Shown piece after piece: positions 22,001 through 32,728 of a stretch of 64,000 bases of DNA. The translations under genes were made by a program, and so were the position numbers. The notes below the pieces were generated by a model. It worked only from the letters and a program-made list of their open reading frames with translations. It was not told the DNA's origin and ran no database searches. The DNA is from Liolophura sinensis. Taxonomy: Eukaryota > Mollusca > Polyplacophora > Chitonida > Chitonidae. Location of the stretch: contig NC_088301.1 of the NCBI RefSeq assembly GCF_032854445.1, positions 43,335,116 through 43,399,115 on the forward strand, in the 5' to 3' direction. Every line of letters starts with the position of its first letter. The stretch's first letter is position 1.

Positions 22001-24529
22001 AGTTTAAGGGTGGGCAGAAACTAGAGTGCCTGGGGTAAACCACTGACCACTGAAAACGTGCGAACAAAATTTCCCTTTAGTGAAATATTTTTTACCGATA
22101 TTTATTTCATTTTATTTACATGTATACATAAAATTTATACCACTTTTACAAGGAAAAAGTTTCAGTTTCTCATTTGCCTCAACACTTTTCTTTGATGAAT
22201 ACATAAATGTTATAACATATGTTACACATGTTTATTTAATTTTTTTTACTTTTTTTTTGACTGGTGTTAACCACATACCAAAAACTTTTTTCAATTACTT
22301 CAAATCTAAGGCATCCTCTTTTAGGGAACTGGAGTGCCTGGAGCAAACCACTGACATACTGGTGGAAGGCACGAAGTCTCCAGTGAGCTTTTGTTATTAT
22401 TTATTTATTTTTTTGATTGGTGTTTACGCCGTAATCAAGAATATTTCTCCACGACGGCGGCCAGCATTATGGTGGGTGGAAACTGGGCAGAGCCCGGGGG
22501 AAACCCAGGAAGCCAGCGTAAGTTGGACTTGAACTCACAGCGACCGCAATGGTAAGAGGTTCCTGGGTCATTATACTGCGCTAGTGCGCTAACCAACTGA
22601 GCCACGGAGGCCCCAAGTGAGATTTGGTAAGATCAAATAAGACAGCATGCTCCAACTGCCCCAAGCAGAATGCGTAGAATCTATCGTGTATCTACCATTA
22701 ATTCATAGTCTACTTTGTTAATAACTCCTAAACCATACTTAAAATCACTCAGACAACCCTTCACTGAGTGGTCACTCACTGCATCTTTCTCCAAAATAGC
22801 TGCTTGTTTCTTTCTCTCCATCTCCCAGTCCTCATCAGTCTCATAATCAGACGAATCCTCTTCTTCTTCCTCCTCCTCCTCCTCCTCCCCCATCACTCTC
22901 TAAAGCCTTGTCCTGTTTTGCCAGAAATAATCCCATAATTCAAATTAATGTTAAGAATTTAATGCCAGCTGTAACTGAAATGTGAGGTATCTGCCATATA
23001 TATATAAAATAATACAACACAATCTCATCATGTCGAAAAGTAATACTGATCAACACATAAATACAGATACCACGCCGATAAAATACCCATATATTTGCCA
23101 TCACGTATAACTGAACTTCATCAATATTAATTTATTTGGCCTTTTTTTTTACCTGACTACTGCAAACTTTAGGCTGTAGTTAAACTGACCAAGCCCAGTA
23201 TCGGGCATACCCCTTCATGTAAAGCTAACATTTTATGTTAATAGTTATATAACCGATTTATACGCTTCCAAATTTACAATTAATGAATCCAGTCTTACCA
23301 CATCAAACTTGTCCCAAGCTCTGTAATCATAGCTGCTAATGCGCTTTGGTTTCTCTTCTGCCTCAGGACTTGGTTGCTTTTGCCCTTCCTCTTCTTTCTT
23401 AACTTTGTGTCGTTTCTTTTTTTGTCAAACTGTTGCGCACAGGTGGCAGTTCTGGAAGTAAATATCACTGCAATGTAATATTTTAGGAAAAGACAAACTG
23501 GTAATGGTTGTAATTAAGTTCTTTTTCAACAGTTACACATCGTTGTTAATTTTATGATTCTTCTAATAATCTTTATACCATACTTAAGAATTTTTCACCT
23601 ATACCAGGGCAAGTCAGCTGCTTTATGGGTGGAGGAAAACAGAATGACCTGGATAAACCACTAATCTTTGCGAAGTTACTGATAAACTTTCAAACATATG
23701 ATGAACCTGCAAATAAGTTGCACACAATACTGGCGTTAGACTTCCCAAAGGCTACTGTCATCAAGATCCCATGAACTTCGACTACAGGGCGATCTTAGGA
23801 GATCTTATCAGAATTAACTGTATTTTGCCTGCATCACTCAGGACCAGGCAATTTGCTGACTGCAGTGTAAATACATGTGGATAGCACTTAGCAGTAAATC
23901 CTTTTCACCATAATTCTGACTTATTTGTGGACGTTTTATCTCTGAAACATACTGCTTGATTATGTACTATTTATTTAGTTATTTTTCCGCTACATACATG
24001 TGTGACATATGGTGGCTATGCAATGGGTGTGGAAAGCAAGTCTTTAGGTTGGGGTCTCTTATTTGCACCAGACTTGTTCGATAACGAGAAGAATTGGACT
24101 GGGCCTTCATTTAGTACGAAATTAATACCTTTAGTGTTGGGATAACAATGAGGATAGGCCAATATAAGAAAAGGAGTTTCGGTCTTTCAGGTCTACACCC
24201 AAGATAAAACAAACTTGAAATAGCCTGTTGATAAATGAAGTCACGATGAATGAAAGTAGGAATTTGCGTTTGTGTTGTGTTTGACCTTCTGGTTTTTACG
24301 TGAAGGTCACTGTTTCGTCATTTATAATTACAGAAAGAAAGTCACAATTATGACGATTACTGATGCTCACCACCTCATTCTCTACTTTTTCAGACGTCAG
24401 TAACTGATGCTCCTTTTGCTTCATGTCAGTTTCCCAGCTATCTAATTCTTTCAAGAAATCTTGTAATTCTGACTGGTTTTGCCGCATCTGACACTGCAGA
24501 TTAAACATCTTTTCCTCGTGATTTGACAT
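19033..24529 (-). CDS. RPAP3: RPAP3-like R2TP/HSP90 co-chaperone, 5' portion only, frame-broken
   Basis: RPAP3 is the TPR adaptor that links HSP90/HSP70 to the R2TP complex for assembly of RNA polymerase II, snoRNPs and PIKKs. Exons on the minus strand: 24371-24529 (starts MSNHEEKMFNLQCQMRQ; contains ELQDFLKELDSWETDMKQKE), 23299-23451 (LPPVRN, later RISSYDYRAWDKFDV), 22780-22912 (DKALESD, poly-Glu, DWEMERKKQAAILEKDA), 20835-20963 (first TPR: AIECYTKGFEMDPTNPLLPA) and 19033-19099 (YAAAEIDCTTALTFDPTYVK), then the gap. The exon 4/5 junction is phase-consistent (AG plus A gives Arg). Frame breaks are visible in exon 2 (next to an A7 run), exon 3 (five Gs where four keep frame) and exon 4 (about three indels). 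Later TPRs and the C-terminal domain were not found below the gap. It is either an unpolished assembly segment or a pseudogene; I cannot decide. Confidence 0.8.
22395..22614 (-). mobile_element. SINE family 1 within an RPAP3 intron
   Basis: tRNA-like head (minus-strand GCCTCCGTGGCTCAGTTGG), shortened body and A-rich tail. AGTGAGCTTTTG on the left and AGTGAGATTTGG on the right are a probable decayed target-site duplication. Confidence 0.9.
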
Positions 24530-24627
24530 TTTGGCAATAAATATTTGTGACAGCCACTAAGAAACTAATTAATATCAAATGAATATATCTATTTTTCAAC
24601 TGTCATACAACATGTCTGCACATGGAG

Positions 24628-24640
24628 GTCGCCATCTTGC
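24628..24640 (-). promoter_or_regulatory. YY1-like motif upstream of RPAP3
   Basis: On the minus strand the sequence reads CAAGATGGCGACC, matching the YY1 core (AAGATGGCG). It lies about 100 bp upstream of the RPAP3 ATG in a locally GC-rich stretch (24625-24705). In animals this motif is common near the start site of housekeeping genes, which would suit RPAP3. No TATA box is evident. Confidence 0.5.
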
Positions 24641-24879
24641 TGTATTCTCCGCTATCCTGTCGTTTTCGTGTACTCCCGATAACGGAGAGCGGCCGTGCAG
24701 GCCGCCTTCCCTCTCGATTCCTTACCGTTTCCAAATATTCGCTTCTAATATTTGTCTCAGAACCGATTCATTTGACATCTGTTTTCAGCGGCTAGATAGT
24801 ACACAGAACAACGAACGTACAGGCTGTATCTTGTCAATCGAAGATTGTAATTTCTAGGTAAAAACATACCTAGTAATTT

Positions 24880-26132
24880 ACTATTAAAGATGGGACTAGG
24901 AGCCTATATAGGACTACGTGTATCTGCAAGACTTCGTCGCTTGCATACAATTAAAGTGGAGTGCATAAATTTGGAAATTTGCATTGAAACATTTGATTGA
25001 TGTAACCAGGATTAAATATAAGGTTTCCTTGATCAGGTGTCTCCGTCACTGGGAAACTACAGTGTTCACCAAATGTCTGAGTATTAGGACACCTCAGACA
25101 TTATAATAACACTGGGTAAGTCGATTCACTGCATGATTTACGCCGTATCCGAACTATGTAACGTCGGTATCACCAAACTTTGGTCAAGTGTTGACATGTA
25201 TATAACATCGAACATTTCTTAATCGGGTTTTTAGGCCTATAGGCCTATACTGGTGTGGGAGACGTGGCAGACAGCTCTTTTCAGAGGAGACATTGGGTCA
25301 ATTGAGGTTTTGGAAACATATAGGCGTATGTTGCATTGGCAAGAGTAATTTTTTATTTCCACTTTTTATTTATTAGTGTGATTCTGTAGAAAACATATAA
25401 CCTGTAGACCTGTATATAACAGGGGCCTATGTACTGATTAATTGAGACTCGGTATATAGTCCTATTTAACTGTGGCATGCATGAATTAATTTATCAGGTA
25501 AGGTACCCGACAAAGTGGCGGAGGTTTTCTGCAGGTAATCCGTAAACATGTTGTTGCGTGGGAAGATTTGGCATCGGATGGTCGCGGGTTTTCCCGTATT
25601 AATTTTTTTTTTTTTCACGATAACGCCGTCCGGCGTAGCGTAGGCCTACTTCACCAATCGAGTAAAATAAATTAATAAATAAAGTGCATCCACCAACCAA
25701 ATAAATCAAGAAATACAAGGTACATTTCAGGACAGCCTAGCTCTCATAGTGATAAACTTGCAGTATTTTTTTTTTTTTTTGGTGATATAATACACAGCCA
25801 ATACTATGAAACATAATATGCAGCCTTAGTAGGCTGGACATATATTTGGAGAGACCAACATGGTGTCAATATACAGTAATGTGACTGCATGCATGCATAC
25901 ACGGTTGTCATGCATGTAAGTTTGGTGTCGTCTACATATCGGGCTTCAGTGATGGGGACCACATATTAATATGTCCACACAGGGACTGACCAGAGACAAT
26001 GTTCAAGTAAATGTTGAAATCTGTTCTTAAACAAACATTCCCCTTCATGAATTTTTTAAAATGTTTACAGAAAATTCTATAAACGTTTCTATTAGGCCGT
26101 TGGGTTAATTAATTATGATCCACCATCTTTCA
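24880..26132. other. No gene seen
   Basis: AT-rich intergenic sequence upstream of RPAP3, with poly-T tracts near 25605 and 25770. Confidence 0.45.
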
Positions 26133-26341
26133 TTTATTTTTTTAGTTATTTATTTATTTGATTGGTGTTTTCCGCCCTATTCAAGAATATTTACTTATAC
26201 GATGGCGGCCATCATTATGGTGGGAGGAAACCGGGCAAACCAGCATAAGCTGGACTTGAACTCTTAGCGCCCGCTTTGGTGAGGGGCTCGTGGGTCATTA
26301 CACTGCGCTAGCGCGCTAACCAACTGTGCCACGGAGGCCCC
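26133..26341 (-). mobile_element. SINE family 1
   Basis: A-rich tail and tail motif (plus strand GATTGGTGTTTTCCGCCCTA) at the left, and the tRNA-like head (plus strand CGCGCTAACCAACTGTGCCA) at the right. The mid-body is shortened. Confidence 0.9.
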
Positions 26342-26954
26342 TGTCTGTCATTGACTGACGTCAGCAGAAAAAGATATCTTTATATCTAAAGAGAAATAGA
26401 CCTTTCGTGCAATGCCTTCCTTGCATATATACCCAGGCAGGAAATGCTCTAAGCTATATAGATGCGTGTTAAGTTTGTATCGCTTTCAGACAAGCGTAAC
26501 ACCTACTGGTGAAAACTAATGACAATGCATGATCTTGTCGGTCGCACATTGCTCAGCGCAAAAATTCAAAGTTCATTCCATGCATTTTTTACCGCCTTTA
26601 TGTATGGCAGGTAAATGTTGATGGACTTCAGAGAAAGTATCTACACATCGTTTCAGGAAGTCGTAATGTGACACCTAAAGGCCCTTATATTCATGTTAAG
26701 CGAGAGGGAAAAGGCCACAGAGATGTCGTATAATTGCCGCAACCAAGACAAAGTCCTTTCGCGTTTCCGCATTGTAACAGGAAATGACGATAAATACCTA
26801 CAAAAAAGAGAACATAAAAAAGTGGTAATTTATATAATTATATGTTAATATATGTAATTATAACGCGGCCTTGCATGGATAGATGACGTTTAATCCTCTA
26901 GATCGTTAACTCATCAATGGTGTTATTTCGTGTCTAACACATTTAAAGGTTGGA

Positions 26955-27525
26955 GAAAACATAAAAACAACATAAGTTCAGATGAAAGAGTGCGAAAAGT
27001 TATTCCTACATGTGGTCTTCATTATTTTTTCCGATTTTTCCTTAAGGAGAAAAAGACAGTTGAAAATAATTTTTGTAGGTGAGTATTTGGGACCACCTTT
27101 AGTTATTTATGTTCTTTGTTTAATAATGTCACAAATGGGGATGTAACACAGGTTTCATAAACATTTTTGCACTAGAATTTGCTCTTTTCAGCTAACAAAT
27201 GTATTAAACCTCAATTTGGATCATATTTATATTTTTAATATGTTCATAAATATTGTCATAATTTAAGTTAAATACATATGTTTCGATATAAACAACAAAT
27301 TTACATTCAAATAAATTTATTAGACAAACATCACATCCTTATTTAAAACATTATTATGCAACAACGATAAATACCAAAAGTTGGTCCCAAATACCCACCA
27401 TACAAAAATATTTTCAAATACCTTTTTCTCTTGAAAAAAAAAATCCCAAAAAATAAAGATCATATTTGCAAATAAGTTTTGACGCTCTTCATATGATTTT
27501 GGCATCATTTTTATGTGTTCTTTTC
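26955..27525. repeat. Diverged fold-back element, arms of up to about 280 bp
   Basis: The left arm (about 26955-27240) and the reverse complement of the right arm (about 27245-27525) align over most of their length. The best blocks are GAGAAAAAG..TTGAAAATAATTTTTG and GTATTTGGGACCA. Translated in matching directions both arms give a similar peptide pattern (EKKxxEN, VFGTxFxYL, NNVxNxDV), so the arms may be two inverted copies of a decayed coding segment. The element ends abut a SINE on the right. Confidence 0.6.
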
Positions 27526-27783
27526 CTTCATTTGATCGGTGTTTTATAAGTCATGCATACTCAAGAAAATTGCACTTACACTACGGCGGCCGGTATTACC
27601 CACGACCAACCGCAGGCTGCTGCAAGACCTTCCCACGTACGGCCGCGGAGAGGAAGCCAGCATGAGCTGGACTCGATCACAAATGCAGAGACTCAAAAGT
27701 GAGTGACATGACCGCATTATTAGGCTTCTGCATGCGTCATTGCACTGCGCTAGCCGCACGCTAATCCACGGATCGAGGCCCCC
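27526..27783 (-). mobile_element. SINE family 1, old copy
   Basis: Full layout but many substitutions; the tail motif is changed to ATCGGTGTTTTATAAGTCAT on the plus strand, and the tRNA-like head near 27750-27783 is still recognisable. Confidence 0.8.
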
Positions 27784-29077
27784 CGTGTCCGACATAAACT
27801 CAATGTCAAATACCATATGTATATTTTATTATTTGTTGGACGTATGGATTTTTCCACATGGTTTTGCCTATATGAGGTTCCGACGCGAAAAACATCTTGT
27901 TGTTCAAATAAGATTAAGATGACACAGCCTAAATCTCGTGTGACTCTACATAGCCTTCAGATATTTTACCTGTCGCTTTAAAGTTAATAACAGCAAAATG
28001 AATTATATGAATGGCTAGTTTTTCTTCCCGAATCACTGAATCACCCACTGAATCGACATAACCGAAATCACGTATAGGCCTAACTCTCTAACCTGCAGAT
28101 ATCTTATATACGACGTATATACGGCTCCTGTAAAGTTAACGAAAGACAAATGAACTAAATGACTACAGTTCGATTTCAGTCTTTCCTATAGCTTATAATC
28201 GTCCATGCAATACTTTATACGATCCAATATGCAACAGCTAACGTTTAGCTTATGCACAGCATCATCTTTGTATACCTGATGCGTGCTGCACCCTCTCATG
28301 TCTGCCATGATTAGACCCTTCATCTTGCATGTGTGTCACCGTGAGATATAGCGCCATGATGCCCTCTTCAGCACATGATCACGACAAATCACTGTATCTT
28401 GACACTACACACACGTATCTATGCGATCGTTTGGACGCATGTCCCTGACATATGTTCAGGATGTGTCACAATTTTGCAGTCGTCACTCTATGAAGTCGAT
28501 TGAAATAAATAAGTTGGACGCTGACCACTGAATACAACAATGTTATAATGGTTTATTCCTAATCGATTGTATATACAGTACATCTATGGTTTGTTTCGAA
28601 AATGAAAGGGAGATTGGCTTAAGGATTCACGAGTTTAAAGGTAAATGCTGTTTTATCCTCTCAGCTAAGTGGGTGAGATTTTCTTACACCCATTCACGCA
28701 TGGTATAGAATGTATTACGGAAATTAAAGCCATTGGAGCTCGTTAAAGCTCGCGACTTCAATGATCAGAGATGTCCTTAAGGAGTAACATTTAAAACTAT
28801 ACAATTTTAAAGACACATTGTAAATTATTATTTAGTTTGGCAAATTATTGAGTCTGTATAAAAAAAATTAACGCCGATGTCGGTCATACTGATACATGCT
28901 TATGTATATGGATGGAAGAATACGGAGAATGTATTGAAAACCGCAGCCCTTCGCCGTTCTGGAATCCGATTTAAAGATGTAAAGGCTTCTGATTTAAAGC
29001 CTCTTTGGACTAAAACGGTGTCTGTGGGATTCGAATTGATTAATTGTGAAATGCTTCATGCCAGTCATCAGCTGTCG
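27784..29077. other. No gene seen
   Basis: AT-rich sequence; the frame starting at 28877 is mostly chance, with the ZIP relic exon at its 3' end. Confidence 0.4.
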
Positions 29078-29262
29078 TTTTCTGTTACGCACAACCTCTA
29101 TATAAATCCGGAGAACAGTCTTTACGCTAATGCTCCTTCAGAAAGCTCTCCACTATCTTTTCATTGTTAGAAAGACATGTTCCCAGAATCAAACGTCTCT
29201 GAATGTTTGAGTTGTACCGGCAGATGACTGGAAACAAATGCAAACTTTGAAAGAGCCCAAAA
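29078..29262 (+). pseudogene. Relic copy of zinc-transporter exon 2
   Basis: The segment aligns colinearly with exon 2 of the ZIP gene at 31681-32022. Shared blocks include TCCGGAGAACAGTCTTT, TCAAACGTCT and a GAGTTGTACCGGCAGATGACT block matching GAGCTGTACCGGAAGCTGAC. A deletion removes the middle, stops interrupt the frame and splice sites are not recognisable. No relics of the other exons were found nearby. It shows that part of this gene, or an entire neighbouring paralogue, was duplicated and decayed. Confidence 0.8.
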
Positions 29263-29313
29263 ATTGCATTCACATTCTATTAAAAAAGCTTAGAAAATTG
29301 CAGCTTCGGTTAT

Positions 29314-29625
29314 TGTGCATGTGGGAACTAGCCGTGGTCTAGTAGCTGAAATCTTTTGTCTTGCAAACTCTATAGGACACATGAGGAGCGGTTTCAAACC
29401 TGGACTTGAACAGGGAATTTGTAAGTCGTTTGAAGATCACATTCATGGAACATCACTAGTCTTCCACCTTGTGCATACCTGTACCTTACATGTGGAAAAA
29501 GTTGGCTGGTGGTTTACGCGGGGCACTGCTGTTTCCTCCATCTATGAAACTGACCACTATCGCGAATGTGCAAAATTCTCGAGTATGGCGTGAAACAAAT
29601 ATGAAACAAATTATTGTGAATGTAC
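29314..29625 (+). mobile_element. SINE family 3, sharing the family-1 tail
   Basis: The head has a polymerase III A-box-like GTGGTCTAGTAGC and a B-box-like GGTTTCAAACC about 55 bp later. The 3' end (TTTCCTCCATCTATGAAACT, then TCTCGAGTATGGCGTGAAAC) is the same tail module that ends SINE family 1, but the head is different. The frames 29315-29593 and 29469-29717 are products of this repeat. Confidence 0.7.
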
Positions 29626-30771
29626 ATATGTGGAAAAATACGCCTGATGTTTTGGGTATTAAATTTTTAATTGTGTTTATTTTGTTAAACAAGTGCACTG
29701 AGGCAAAAATGGGTTAATTGATGCATATAGGCTATTGCAATGCAATTTCCTAAACCATATTATCGCTCCATGTCGTCCCCCCTCCCCACTCTCTAATATC
29801 CCACACAAAGACCAAAAAAAACTCTATAAAAGTGAAAAGCGTGTTATGCTTTAGCCTTTATGCTTGCCTGACCGGATATCCTTATATGTTGCATACATTA
29901 CAACATGCTGTGTTTTTTCTGCTCTGAAGACTTGTGGCTCATCTACGTATAGGCATGCAGCCAACGGCTGGGACGTGATAAATGGGTCTGTTGATATGAA
30001 GGTAGACGCACTACATCGTTGACTGTCAGGCATCTGCAGCTTACGCGTATGCATATATGTGTCCTTCGTCAAAAGTTGTGGACAGGAGCAAAAATATGTT
30101 TAATACATGAACATACAAATGGATATAAGTGTGCCTATTGAACTAAGTGAACTTATATGTTCAACAATTGACTGTGTTAACTATAGGTAACAAGGTATCA
30201 TTCAACATTTAAGAAATGTTGATTCAATATCAACAAGACATTCCTGACCTGAAATTAATAAATTAATAAATTAACATTACATCTATATAGTATGCTGTTT
30301 CGCCCATAAAAAGATTACAAGCTGTTTGCCATATGTTATGTTGGATACAGAGGGTATATTTGAAGGTATATTGTATTTTGATGCGTCTCAGGAAATGCAG
30401 AATGACACAGATCTGGTATCACCACAGGAAGGAACTTCTCAATCGAATTCTACTGGTCTCAGCATTAAATTCTCCTTCAGAAGTTATTGCAAGAAACCAT
30501 GACTGGAAGGTGTTTTATAATATGCTCCGAACCAAATTACCATGCATGAAGTGAAATATATAGCGTTATATATGTGCTAGGGAATCCTGTCTTAGGCACT
30601 CCTTGACACCAGTAGACCAAAGAATTTTTCTTCTGGCTCCATCCTTCACAATCAGCCTGGATGGGATAGACATATGTTGTCTATGTCTACAAAGACAAAC
30701 ATTGCAGCCTTACAGTAAATCTTTTACTAAATGTTTACCTTTTTTTTTTGAAAGGGCAGATTAGTCCCATT
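29626..30771. other. Region upstream of the ZIP gene; no exon identified
   Basis: At least one 5' untranslated exon of the zinc transporter may lie here, because the first coding exon follows an acceptor-like pyrimidine tract ending TTTGAAAG. I could not locate it or a promoter. Confidence 0.4.
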
Positions 30772-32697
30772 ATGTTTCTCTTGGCAACAATCTCGCTGAT
30801 CAGCATCCTACAGATTTCCAGAGGCTCCCGAGACATGCCACAACCTTATGAATCCGTCAAGAGTTTCTTTGGGGTGACAGGAAAGAACCTTCCTCGACAA
30901 GAAACGATGCTGCTCATTCGAAACGTGCTGTATCGGGTCAAATGTGATCAAGCTGCTGCAGACTGCAAACAAGTATGTGTTCAAGTATAGGATATATATA
31001 CAGCTCCTAAACCTAGAGTGTTACATTTAACACAGTAAAGATCACGAGGAGTATCTGCACTTATAAAAGCTATCTGAACACTTTTATAAAGTGTTAATGT
31101 TTTAACACTCGCCAAAGTGTTCACATTGAAACATCATTACCAGTTGGTTAATCAACATCTTTAACAAAAAAATTAAATGGAGTTGGAATATGAACACCTT
31201 TGAAGAGTGTTAGAATATCAACACTTAATAAACACTGGTCAGATACATGTAACACCTCCCGATGTTTACAGTGTTAAAGGTAACACTTAAGTTTTAAGAG
31301 AGAATGAAGACAGAGACACTATCGAATATAGACAACAGTCGTATACCTTCTGTAATCCATGTAGGGGCGCTTCAAGTCGATAATCTGAAAATAGTCATAC
31401 AATAAAACTGTTGCTTGAAAGGTACACATTCGACAACGACATTCCAATCAGCAAACTGTGAGTCAAAGAAGCTATCAAGTATGTCTGAACTATAAAGCCG
31501 TATACCACATGTAAACCATGAGCCGGGGGCGATACTCGAATAAATCTTATAATCGAGTCATGTTATAAACTTTCCTCCTCAAAGGTGTGAAATTCAACAA
31601 CGATATTCCGATCAGTTAACTGTGATTCAGTTCCAGTCTTGTACTCAAGATTGCCTCTTTCTCGTGATTCTGTCTTTTAGTGTTTAAACGTGGATTCTGT
31701 GTTCCGTTACCTCAATCGGTCCGGAGAACAGTCTTTGGAAGAGTCCTCCTTCAAAAAGCTCTCCGTGATCCTTGTAGTTTTCATGACGGACGTCGGAAAG
31801 GAATGCTCCCAGAGTCAAACGTCTATAGAAAGTCGACAGCTGTCAACGTCCGAGCTGTACCGGAAGCTGACTAGAAACAAGCCTAAACTTTCAAAGAGCA
31901 CCTTGGTTGATATTTTGAAGCAGATCAGCCGGAATTATAGATTTGGATCTCTTGTTCTGGATGATGATGGCTATTTCATACCTGAACGGAGTGAAGTGAT
32001 AGACTTTACAACAAACTTTAAGGTAGGGCAATAAGTAAGACTTCTTATCCTCGAAAGTACATTCTGAAGAAAGAGCAAACATATGCAATCGACTGAATTT
32101 AGTGCCCATACCTAATGATGTATTACAAAAATAATTATACAAGTCTACCCATGTCACTGTAGAAATAAAAAACAAGATTTAATCGTACGATATGCCATCA
32201 TATCTGGTCGCTTTTTGTATGTTCTGTGTCTTTTTTTTTCTCTAAACTCGTTAATGAAAGATTGTTAATTCTTTCCGTTTGTTTTCAGTGTTTTGGACCA
32301 CAAGACTTGTATAAAGAAATGAAAGTTCCCATGGGTTCTGATCTGAATGCAAGTGAAATACCATCTCTTGCAGGTTATGTGGTTTGGAATGTTCTCCAGG
32401 GTACGTTTCACAGGAACAGCCTTACTATCGCTTTAAAGCGATGATGGTGCAGAATTGCGGGATCATTTTTTCCGCAAGTAAACTAAGCAGTCTTAAATGT
32501 GTTAAGCCATCGACAAGATTTTGTCAGTTTTGTTGAGAAAAGTGAAACTGGAAAAATATGGCATCGTGACAGTTATGATTGTTGGCATTTATAACTTCAG
32601 CCCAAGTCGTCTAATGGATTGTCCAGGTAGACGAAGAGTCCTTAACTACCAAAGACACGTTATCAGTTCACTGAAGTTTATCAGTCAATTTACGTTA

Positions 32698-32728
<31 letters not shown>

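Noticed and set aside
22402-22614. tRNA genes suggested by tRNA-like ends of repeats
   Set aside because: The heads lack a complete cloverleaf and are attached to SINE bodies and tails; they are tRNA-derived SINEs.
27544-27816. 90-codon minus-strand frame
   Set aside because: It lies inside an old SINE copy, as do similar frames at 32739-32970, 59810-60031 and 60708-60944.
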